A stretch of 64,000 nt of DNA from Patescibacteria group bacterium (GTDB lineage Bacteria > Patescibacteriota > Patescibacteriia > JAHIZJ01): assembly GCA_041661625.1 (NCBI GenBank), contig JBAZUB010000002.1:247613-311612 (forward strand). The letters are read 5' to 3'. Shown in pieces: positions 8,187-15,356 of this stretch (the first letter of the stretch is position 1; every line of letters starts with the position of its first letter). The notes beneath the pieces are model-generated. The model had not been told where the DNA came from. It searched no databases and worked only from the letters and a program-made list of their open reading frames with translations. A program made the translations under genes and the position numbers.

Positions 8187-10096
8187 TGCCCAATTTCAAT
8201 CCCAACCAAGTCCAGCCAGTAAAGCCAGTCGGCAGTATGTCACCCAGAATGACGCCGGCGCAGCAGCGGGAGCTGGAACGCCAAAAACTGGAGAGTGAAA
8301 AGAAATCCATTGAATCGGAGCGGATTTATCGTGAGGGCGTAGTCACCATTATGGACGTGATCGCGCCTGCGTCAATGCGGATTCAACCTTCGTTTATCGA
8401 GCTGGGCGGTAAATTCGTCCGTACCGTGTTTGTAGTGACTTACCCACGTTATTTGGCGGTGGGTTGGTTTGCGCCCATTATTAATCTCAACCAGGCGCTG
8501 GATATCTCGATGTTTTTTTACCCGGTCGGATCCGACGTGATGCTGCGCCGACTGCGCAACAAAGTCGGTTCGATCGAAGCCCAACTGTCGGCCGATGCCG
8601 AAAAAGGCTCGGCGCGCGACCCGATGCGTGAAACGGCGCTGCAAGATATTGAAAAATTGCGCGACGAACTAACCCAAGGCACGGAAAAGTTTTTCAAGTA
8701 CGCGCTGTATCTGACCATCTATGCCGATTCGATCAAGGAACTGAATGAACTGACCGATCGAGTTGAAGGCATGTTCGGGTCACGCCTGGTATATTCGAAA
8801 CGGGTACTCTATCAAGCTGAGCAGGGTTTCAATTCTACTTTACCGCTGTGCTTAGACGAACTGGACGTAGCCTTTAATATGAATACTTCGCCGGCCGCGT
8901 CATCGTTTCCCTTTATTTCATCGGAGCTGACATCAGACAACGGCATTCTGTATGGCATCAACCGACACAATAACAGCTTAATTTTGTTCGATCGTTTCAG
9001 TCTGCAGAATGCCAATTCGTGCGTCTTTGCCACTTCTGGAGCCGGCAAAAGCTACGCTGTCAAACTGGAAGTGCTGCGCAGCCTGATGGTGGGCTGTGAT
9101 GTGATCATTATCGATCCGGAAAAAGAATATAAGTATCTCTCGGATGCTGTCGGCGGCGCGTACGTCAACATTTACCTTAACTCTGATTCAAAGATTAATC
9201 CGTTTGACTTGCCGCGTCCGGTCGGTGAGGCCGATCGCCCCGCTGATGTGATCCGTTCCGCGGTCATAACGCTCAAGGGCCTACTCAAGTTGATGATGGG
9301 TGAATTTACGCACGAAGAGGATGCGCTGGTTGACCGGGCTCTGATCGAAACCTACGCCAAAAAAGACATCACAGCTGATAGCGATCTGACTAAGGTTGAT
9401 CCACCGCTGATGTCCGACTTTGAAGAGGTGCTGGCCGGCATGCAGGGCGGCGACGAGCTGGTCAAACGGCTGAAGAAATACACCGAAGGAACCTTTGCCG
9501 GCCTGTTCAACAGCCCGACCAACATTGATGTCAAGAATCAGCTGGTAATTTTTAGCGTTCGGGATTTGGAAGACGAACTGCGCCCGATCGCCATCTATAT
9601 GATTGTCAACTATATCTGGAACGTGGTTCGATCCGAACTGAAGAAACGAATCATGGTAATCGACGAAGCCTGGTGGCTAATGCAAAACGAAGACTCCGCC
9701 AAGTTTATCTACGCCTTGGTCAAGCGGTGCCGTAAGTATTATCTAGGCGTAACGACAATTACTCAAGACGTGAATGACTTCTTACGATCACCGTACGGTC
9801 AGGCGATTGTGACCAACTCTTCTCTGCAATTATTGTTGAAACAATCACCGGCCGGTATCGACATTCTGGCCAAAACCTTTCTGCTAACTCAGGGTGAAAA
9901 ATATCTATTACTCGAGTGCGGTGTCGGTGAGGGCATTTTCTTCGCCGGTTCGCGGCACGCAGCCATCAAAGTAGTAGCCTCCTATACTGAAGACCAGATC
10001 ATCACCTCAGATCCGAAGCAACTACTCGAGATCGAGGCGGCTAAGAAAGAATTCGATGAAAACATGGCCGATCAGGGCACTAAGCCAAATGGTTAA
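8186..10096 (+). CDS. VirB4/TraC-like secretion ATPase
   Basis: This 636-aa P-loop ATPase powers assembly or transport in type IV secretion-type machines at the inner membrane face. Walker A is ATSGAGKSYAVKLE (residue about 290) and Walker B is RIMVIDEAWWLM (about 490). The characteristic downstream sequence TTITQDVNDFL follows. IIDPEKEYKYL after Walker A is also typical of VirB4/TraC. The N-terminal 280 residues are the CagE/TrbE-type domain. It overlaps the previous gene by one base. No coupling protein (VirD4), VirB11 or relaxase is found in the window, so this is not a complete conjugation system. Confidence 0.93.
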   Translation: MPNFNPNQVQPVKPVGSMSPRMTPAQQRELERQKLESEKKSIESERIYREGVVTIMDVIAPASMRIQPSFIELGGKFVRTVFVVTYPRYLAVGWFAPIINLNQALDISMFFYPVGSDVMLRRLRNKVGSIEAQLSADAEKGSARDPMRETALQDIEKLRDELTQGTEKFFKYALYLTIYADSIKELNELTDRVEGMFGSRLVYSKRVLYQAEQGFNSTLPLCLDELDVAFNMNTSPAASSFPFISSELTSDNGILYGINRHNNSLILFDRFSLQNANSCVFATSGAGKSYAVKLEVLRSLMVGCDVIIIDPEKEYKYLSDAVGGAYVNIYLNSDSKINPFDLPRPVGEADRPADVIRSAVITLKGLLKLMMGEFTHEEDALVDRALIETYAKKDITADSDLTKVDPPLMSDFEEVLAGMQGGDELVKRLKKYTEGTFAGLFNSPTNIDVKNQLVIFSVRDLEDELRPIAIYMIVNYIWNVVRSELKKRIMVIDEAWWLMQNEDSAKFIYALVKRCRKYYLGVTTITQDVNDFLRSPYGQAIVTNSSLQLLLKQSPAGIDILAKTFLLTQGEKYLLLECGVGEGIFFAGSRHAAIKVVASYTEDQIITSDPKQLLEIEAAKKEFDENMADQGTKPNG

Positions 10097-10113
10097 CGAC
10101 TAATTGATCTCCT

Positions 10114-10734
10114 ATGAAAAACATGCGTTACATTTTAATCGCCGTCGCCGCAGTCGTTGTGTTATTGGCTGGTGCTTTGCTGTACCTGCGTTATCGCGGT
10201 GCCAGCACGACCAATCAGTCGAATGTAAATACTAATAGTAATCAAAATTCTAATAACAATATACCGGTATCGAATACCAACAATAATACTAATACTTCGC
10301 CTGGCAATACCAACACAGTGAACGGTAACACAAATACCAGCACCGGCGATTTTAGCGAAGCCAGCCTCAAATCGATCGCTCGGAGTTTTGCTGAACGATT
10401 TGGCACCTATTCCAATCAAAACAACTTTGAAAACATCGAGCACCTGATACCTTATATGACCGAACGGATGAAGCAATGGGCGACGAATTATTTAGAAGAA
10501 AAAAGGACCAACCCGGTCTACGCCGGTATTTATCATGGAATTACCACCAAGTCATTATCGATCACTACGGTCAGCTATGATACCTCAGACGGAACCGCTG
10601 AATTTTTAGTCAAAACACAGCGCCGGGAATCGACCGGCTCAACCTCCAACAGTCAATTAACCTACCAGGACATTCAGATCAAATTCAAGCGCGAGCAAGG
10701 GATCTGGAAAGTTGATGAAGCGTGGTGGAAATAA
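10114..10734 (+). CDS. Single-pass protein with Asn-rich linker and NTF2-like (VirB8/TcpC-like) outer domain
   Basis: One membrane segment (residues about 5-25) is followed by an Asn/Thr-rich, low-complexity linker (about 30-85). A globular domain of about 120 residues then begins FSEASLKSIARSFAERFGTY and ends FKREQGIWKVDEAWWK. The closing lysine/tryptophan strand and the layout resemble NTF2-fold domains such as VirB8 or TcpC, which are bitopic scaffolds of type IV secretion. The assignment to VirB8 is inference from topology, fold pattern and operon position. The next gene starts 4 bases after the stop codon. Confidence 0.7.
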   Translation: MKNMRYILIAVAAVVVLLAGALLYLRYRGASTTNQSNVNTNSNQNSNNNIPVSNTNNNTNTSPGNTNTVNGNTNTSTGDFSEASLKSIARSFAERFGTYSNQNNFENIEHLIPYMTERMKQWATNYLEEKRTNPVYAGIYHGITTKSLSITTVSYDTSDGTAEFLVKTQRRESTGSTSNSQLTYQDIQIKFKREQGIWKVDEAWWK

Positions 10735-10737
10735 CAC

Positions 10738-11613
10738 ATGCCTTCCGGTGCATCAGAACAAGAAAGTAAATACTCTCGGGGATTAGCGGCCGATCGCATT
10801 GCGCAATCAATCGTACCATCAATAAATTCAACGGCGGACATTGAAAAATCGATGCGATCGATGGGCTCCAAAATGCCACCAACGCTTCGTCAAAGGTTGG
10901 CCGATCGAGCGGAAAGCGCAGTTATCCGGCAATATGAATCCGACCGTCAAAAAAATCAATCAAAAAGATCGGACGCGGGCAATACGACCAGCGAACAGGA
11001 GGAAAAACATCGGCGTAATCTGCAAAGATTCAAAAGGCTATCCCAGTTTGCTAGTCAAATCGGTGAACTGACCGGATCAAGAAGTTTGGAGGATATTGGT
11101 GGAACGGCCGAAGAGATGGCTGACGATTACTCCCAGGGTGGGGTAAAACAAGCCGCTTTGGGTGCGGGCAGACGATTAGCCGCTTCCGGGACGGGCTATG
11201 CCACCAGCAAAGCTGCCAGCAGCAAACTGGGCGCGAGCGGCGGTAAGGCCGGCGCGGCCGGTGGTGTGGCAGCTGCGGCTACTCGGGGCGATGGGTTGGG
11301 TGGGTTGAGCGAAGGGGCTTTGGCCGGTGCGGCATCGGCCAAGAAGTGGCAAAACTTTCGCATGATTCTGGCCGTGATTCGCGGTGTGGGCGCCATCAGC
11401 ATAGTTGGCATAATTGTGACAGTGCTAATCTGGGCGCTGCAGTTGCTGCTGGGACACGTGCTTGGCAAAGAAGCCTGGAAAATGTCGCAGCTTGAAATGA
11501 TCATCGCCGTTCCGGTATGCGTATTGCTGCTAGTAATACTGGTAGCGCTGTTTATTCTCCTGATTATACTAACAACATCAATATTTAAAATCGTCGGCTG
11601 GATATTTTTCTAA
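10738..11613 (+). CDS. Hypothetical two-segment membrane protein of the secretion-like operon
   Basis: The first about 200 of 291 residues are polar: a charged helical part, then a Gly/Ala-rich low-complexity section (residues about 140-200). Two long hydrophobic segments follow (about 215-240 and 255-290) and the protein ends inside the second. The topology places a long N-terminal region in the cytoplasm. I do not recognise the family. Its place between the NTF2-like and VirB2-like genes suggests a membrane component, perhaps occupying the place of VirB6, but there is no sequence support for that name. Confidence 0.68.
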   Translation: MPSGASEQESKYSRGLAADRIAQSIVPSINSTADIEKSMRSMGSKMPPTLRQRLADRAESAVIRQYESDRQKNQSKRSDAGNTTSEQEEKHRRNLQRFKRLSQFASQIGELTGSRSLEDIGGTAEEMADDYSQGGVKQAALGAGRRLAASGTGYATSKAASSKLGASGGKAGAAGGVAAAATRGDGLGGLSEGALAGAASAKKWQNFRMILAVIRGVGAISIVGIIVTVLIWALQLLLGHVLGKEAWKMSQLEMIIAVPVCVLLLVILVALFILLIILTTSIFKIVGWIFF

Positions 11614-11624
11614 AATTAGAATAT

Positions 11625-12683
11625 ATGCTTAAAAGAATAAAAAAACTGCGGTGGTCGATCCTGCTGATTGTTTTGTTTGCCGTCGGTTTTATTACGTTAT
11701 CCAGCCCAGTGTCGGCAGCGGCTAATGAAGCTCCCGTCTGCAAGCCAAACGAGATCCAGCTGAATATCCCATTCGGCAAAAGCTGTGTAACCGACTTAGC
11801 TGATTATATTTCGATATTCTACCGCTACATGGTTGGCGCGATCGGCATTGTCGGCGTCGCCATGATAATGTATGGCGGTATTCGTTGGGTGTCTTCAAAC
11901 GGTAATTCAAAAGAAGTTGACGAAGCTAAGCAGACTATCATCTCGGCCATAGTTGGCGTCGCGCTGGCGCTGGGTTCCTATGTCCTGCTCAATTTTCTCA
12001 ATCCCATGATCACTCAGCTGGAGGATCCGCTCAAGGGTCATACCATCGGCAGTACCGATACCACGGTTTTTTGCCGCGACAAGCTGGGCGTCGGTTGGCA
12101 GCAAAAAGTTACCCTGGATAAAGAAGACACCTGCGGTAACGAATTTGTGGAAAAGTCAGGCGGGCAGACCTGCACCAGCGACACCTGTGGTGAGGGCCAG
12201 ATATGTTATAATGATCGAGTCAACGGATCGGGTTTTTCGTGCCAGTCAGCCGAATCGGTGTGTGTCAATGCGGATAATAACTCATGTGATCAGGTAGACA
12301 CCCAGATCGCCCGTTTTCAGTCCGACTTTGGCTGTTCGAAGCGTTTCAGCAATGATTTTCTATCCGCGATTAGTAATTATATCGAGGATTTTCAGCCAGG
12401 CGATAAATGTGTGTACGGCCAAATAATTAAACCCCCGGCGGGGTGGGAACGCGTAAATTGTACCACGCCGACGGCTCAGCATATCTGTTTTGAAAACGAA
12501 CCGAATTCGGGACAAAGCTTCCCGCTCGATTGCGCAGGCTCCACGCCAGCTTCGCCATTTAAGCCAGCGGACAGTTATGGCAACGGTTCGCGTCCATGTA
12601 CCGATAAGGCGCGTCCAGTAATGGGCGCTGATGGTATTTGCATTCATTTGACAGCCGGCAACGATTATAAATGTGTTAACTGA
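11625..12683 (+). CDS. VirB2/TrbC-like pilin fused to a Cys-rich secreted domain
   Basis: A signal peptide (residues about 1-33) is followed by CKPNEIQLNIPFGKSCVTDL and then the two-helix pilin region. Helix 1 (about 70-90) contains GAIGIVGVAMIMYGGIRWVS. Helix 2 (about 105-125) contains ISAIVGVALALGSYVLLNFL. The loop GNSKEVDEAKQTI between them is typical of TrbC/VirB2 proteins in Patescibacteria. Unusually, about 200 more residues follow with sixteen Cys, probably disulfide-bonded outside the membrane. A canonical VirB2 is near 120 residues, so this is a fusion or specialised subunit. The TolB-like gene begins 2 bases later. Confidence 0.8.
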   Translation: MLKRIKKLRWSILLIVLFAVGFITLSSPVSAAANEAPVCKPNEIQLNIPFGKSCVTDLADYISIFYRYMVGAIGIVGVAMIMYGGIRWVSSNGNSKEVDEAKQTIISAIVGVALALGSYVLLNFLNPMITQLEDPLKGHTIGSTDTTVFCRDKLGVGWQQKVTLDKEDTCGNEFVEKSGGQTCTSDTCGEGQICYNDRVNGSGFSCQSAESVCVNADNNSCDQVDTQIARFQSDFGCSKRFSNDFLSAISNYIEDFQPGDKCVYGQIIKPPAGWERVNCTTPTAQHICFENEPNSGQSFPLDCAGSTPASPFKPADSYGNGSRPCTDKARPVMGADGICIHLTAGNDYKCVN

Positions 12684-12685
12684 CT

Positions 12686-13942
12686 ATGAGCGAACTATTT
12701 TCTAGATACAAGCGGTTATTCCTAATGATTGGATTGGTCCTGGTTGTAGTATTGGTCGGGGTGCTGATCTATTTCTTGCTGTTCAGAACCATAAAAACGG
12801 ATACCAATAATCAGAATAATACTAATAATGGCAATATAAATAGTAACGGACAACTACCCGACACAAATACAAACCGGGTCGTAAATCGGAACACAAACCA
12901 ATCGACCAGCAATAACAACGGCACAACATTGCCAGACATTGCCCAGATAGCGGCCGGTGGCGCGACATTGGTTAACGATGTAACCAGCACCCGCGTCAGT
13001 AGCGGCAAACCAACGGCTGATCGAACCGGATATGTTTACTATGACCGGGACGCTAAGAAATTTTATAATGTCGGGTTGAATGGCGAGAAAACTGAATTAT
13101 CCAACCAGGCCTTTTATGAAGTTAATAATATCGTATGGTCGGCCAGTGGCCAAACAGCCATTCTTAGCTACCCGGATGGCAGTAAGGTATTTTTTGACTT
13201 TCGAACCAATCAAGCCACCACTCTGCCCAAGGAGATGAAAGAAGTCAGTTTTTCCGGCAATGGCGACAAAATAGCCTATGAGTTTGTCGGCACTAGCGAC
13301 AGCGAACGCTGGCTGGCCGTTTCTAAGCCGGACGGCAGTGAACAGCAAATTATCGAACCGATCGGCGACAAAGCGGCGAGCGTGGAAGTAAATTGGTCGC
13401 CGGATTCGCAGGTAGTTGCCACCTATCGAGAATCGGTGGGCGTTAATCAGGAGGAAATATACTTTATCGGCCAGAATGGGGAAAATTTTAAATCAATGGT
13501 AGTTGACGGCTCCGGTTTTACTTCAAAGTGGTCACCGGACGGCAAGCAGCTGCTGTACAGCGTATACAACAGCGCCTCGGGTTATCGGCCAACTTTGTGG
13601 CTAGCATCAGGCCAGCGTGATTCGGTCGGGGCCAACGCCGTTAATCTGCAAATTGCCACCTGGCCCAGCAAATGCGCTTTTGGGGCAGTCACAATCTACT
13701 GTGCTGTGCCCACTACGTTGCCAGAAGGAGCTGGTCTGGCACCCGAAGTAGCCAGCATGACCCCGGATGCTTTTTATCAGATTGATCTTGCCACTGGACA
13801 AAAATCCCTCTTAGCCGTACCGGCGTCAATCGGCGGCCAAAATCAGTATAGCGCCGACGTGGTCTACGTTTCTCTGGATGAAACACAGCTATATTTCCAT
13901 AATACTATCAGTGGTAAATTAGAAACAATACGTTTGAAATAA
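12686..13942 (+). CDS. Membrane-anchored TolB/PD40-type beta-propeller protein
   Basis: One N-terminal membrane anchor (residues about 8-32) is followed by an Asn-rich linker (about 40-80) and a propeller domain. Repeats with the PD40 pattern are seen, for example WSASGQTAILSYPDGSKVFF, FSGNGDKIAYEF, WSPDSQVVATY and WSPDGKQLLYSVY. Such propellers are protein-interaction domains outside the cell membrane. The Asn-rich linker is similar in composition to that of the NTF2-like protein in the same operon, so both seem built to project a domain away from the membrane. Partner and ligand are unknown. Confidence 0.8.
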   Translation: MSELFSRYKRLFLMIGLVLVVVLVGVLIYFLLFRTIKTDTNNQNNTNNGNINSNGQLPDTNTNRVVNRNTNQSTSNNNGTTLPDIAQIAAGGATLVNDVTSTRVSSGKPTADRTGYVYYDRDAKKFYNVGLNGEKTELSNQAFYEVNNIVWSASGQTAILSYPDGSKVFFDFRTNQATTLPKEMKEVSFSGNGDKIAYEFVGTSDSERWLAVSKPDGSEQQIIEPIGDKAASVEVNWSPDSQVVATYRESVGVNQEEIYFIGQNGENFKSMVVDGSGFTSKWSPDGKQLLYSVYNSASGYRPTLWLASGQRDSVGANAVNLQIATWPSKCAFGAVTIYCAVPTTLPEGAGLAPEVASMTPDAFYQIDLATGQKSLLAVPASIGGQNQYSADVVYVSLDETQLYFHNTISGKLETIRLK

Positions 13943-13949
13943 TCCAACT

Positions 13950-14684
13950 ATGACTGAACAAAAAGTTCGTACCCGCCTTCAGCTGAAACCCGTTCTTTAT
14001 GTGGCCGTCGGGGTAATCGCCGTGGTTGGTATTATGTGGCTAGCCGGCTTTTTTGGCAGCGCTCTGAACATATTCAGTAACAACACCGATATCAGAAAAA
14101 GCCGCGGCTTGCATGATAATATCGACCAGGGAACTGACGCCTTGCTTACCCAGGCTGAGGCGCCGATTAGCGGTGTACCGGATGTGTTGGTTTCCGATCC
14201 GAAGCTTGGTAATGTGACCACACCGCTGCGGATTGTTATATTCGGCTCCCTCACTTCGGGCTACACGGCCGGAGCCTATGATGTGATTAATTCCATTCGA
14301 GCCGATTATCCCAATCAGGTACAGATTGTTTGGAAGGATTTGTTTGATCATGATGATCAAATGGCGCGCGATCTAGCCATTGCGGCGCGGTGCGCTAACC
14401 AGCAAGATAAATTCTGGGAATACGTCGGCGGGGTATTCAATCAAACCGGCGGCCTGCCCAAAGTTGTGGTCGACGATGTGGCCAAGAGCGTCGGACTAGA
14501 TTTGGATGCATTTCATGTTTGTCTAACGGACGCGAATATTGCCAGCCAAATTGATCACAATCTGTCCGAAGCAACCAATTTAAACGTAAGAGAGGTGCCG
14601 GTCTGGTTTGTCGGCACCCAGCCGATCGACGGACTTTTTCCGTACAGCTGGATGAAGCCAGTAATCGACGAGCGGCTGCCCTAG
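13950..14684 (+). CDS. DsbA-like thioredoxin-fold protein lacking the CxxC active site
   Basis: An N-terminal anchor (residues about 17-40) leads to a thioredoxin-fold domain with the DsbA layout: strand RIVIFGSLTSGY, helical insert with FWEYVGGVFNQ, then REVPVWFVG with the cis-Pro region. At the place where the true DsbA at 19595 has FSDFQCPAC this protein has FGSLTSGY, with no Cys. The only two Cys lie in the helical insert region. It should therefore be redox-inactive or use another mechanism, perhaps as a chaperone for the Cys-rich pilin encoded two genes upstream. It is the last gene of the operon. Confidence 0.75.
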   Translation: MTEQKVRTRLQLKPVLYVAVGVIAVVGIMWLAGFFGSALNIFSNNTDIRKSRGLHDNIDQGTDALLTQAEAPISGVPDVLVSDPKLGNVTTPLRIVIFGSLTSGYTAGAYDVINSIRADYPNQVQIVWKDLFDHDDQMARDLAIAARCANQQDKFWEYVGGVFNQTGGLPKVVVDDVAKSVGLDLDAFHVCLTDANIASQIDHNLSEATNLNVREVPVWFVGTQPIDGLFPYSWMKPVIDERLP

Positions 14685-14701
14685 ATTAATATTTTAAGCC
14701 G

Positions 14702-14730
14702 AAAATATAAAAGGCAGAACATTGGTTCTG
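14702..14730 (-). terminator. Terminator of the DksA-like gene
   Basis: Read on the minus strand: CAGAAC, loop CAAT, GTTCTG, then CCTTTTATATTTT. It lies about 55 bases after the stop at 14786 and may also serve the plus-strand operon ending at 14684. Confidence 0.6.
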
Positions 14731-14785
14731 GTGGCTTGGTTTATTTGGTCTCAAGCCGCGAGAATCAAGTCTACCTTGGCTGGCG

Positions 14786-15133
14786 TCACCCCTGACGCCG
14801 AACGCGCGTGGCTCGGCCGTTGCCCGGTGCTGCGTGCTGCTCGAATACCATCTGGCACTTGATACAGCGCTGAGCTGCCGGGCTGATTTCCAGCCGCCCC
14901 GCTTCGATGTCATGCGGTTCGGCGCTATCGCTGTCTACGCAGACACCGTATCGTCCATCGGCGTCCTGAAGTTTGGCCTTGGCGGCTCCGACTTCGAAAA
15001 CTTGCAGCTCAGTGACTGGCTCCAGTCTCTCGACCAAACCCCGCCAGAAACTGAGTGGCCGCCCATGGACAGTCTTCCGTACAACGGGCTTCGTTTCCCC
15101 TCCGGATCCTTCCGGAGCGTGACGAGTTTTCAT
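14786..15133 (-). CDS. DksA/TraR-like zinc-finger protein with one ligand replaced
   Basis: The 115-aa product ends with a DksA/TraR C4 finger: DGRYGVCVDSDS, then RLEISPAAQRCIKCQ. DksA-type proteins bind RNA polymerase through the secondary channel. The first half of the finger has Cys65 but Ser68 where the second Cys should be; Cys90 and Cys93 are intact. The spacing between the halves is also 4 residues longer than usual. I chose the ATG at 15133 because GAGG sits 7 bases before it; an in-frame ATG at 15202 has no such site. A TTGACA promoter lies at 15323-15351 and a terminator follows, so this is a single-gene unit. Confidence 0.65.
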   Translation of the reverse strand: MKTRHAPEGSGGETKPVVRKTVHGRPLSFWRGLVERLEPVTELQVFEVGAAKAKLQDADGRYGVCVDSDSAEPHDIEAGRLEISPAAQRCIKCQMVFEQHAAPGNGRATRVRRQG

Positions 15134-15322
15134 GTCAACCTCGTGGTGATTTCCCCCCGGTACCGCCATCAGTCCGACGGCGGCGTTAACAGAACCACAC
15201 ATCGGTCTTAATTACCGCAGCGCCACCCCCCTTCATGTCATTCGCGTCCGGTATTTTTTGAGCGACCAACACCGTGTTGGCCGGAAAACCAAGCCAACCG
15301 GATGCGATACTAGCTGACTATC

Positions 15323-15351
15323 AAAATACCCCCAATATTAGAGTTTGTCAA
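15323..15351 (-). promoter_or_regulatory. TTGACA-17-TATTTT promoter for the DksA-like gene
   Basis: On the minus strand TTGACA (15351-15346), 17 bases, TATTTT (15328-15323). The leader to the ATG at 15133 is about 180 bases and holds the hairpin CCAACA-CGG-TGTTGG, which could have a regulatory role. Confidence 0.65.
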
Positions 15352-15356
15352 GCAAG

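Noticed and set aside
5189..14684. Complete conjugation system
   Set aside because: No relaxase, VirD4 coupling protein, VirB11 or origin-like sequence could be found in or around the operon.
14834..15211. Plus-strand 125-codon frame opposite the DksA-like gene
   Set aside because: The minus-strand frame has a DksA finger, a Shine-Dalgarno site, a promoter and a terminator; the plus-strand frame has none of these and no family resemblance.
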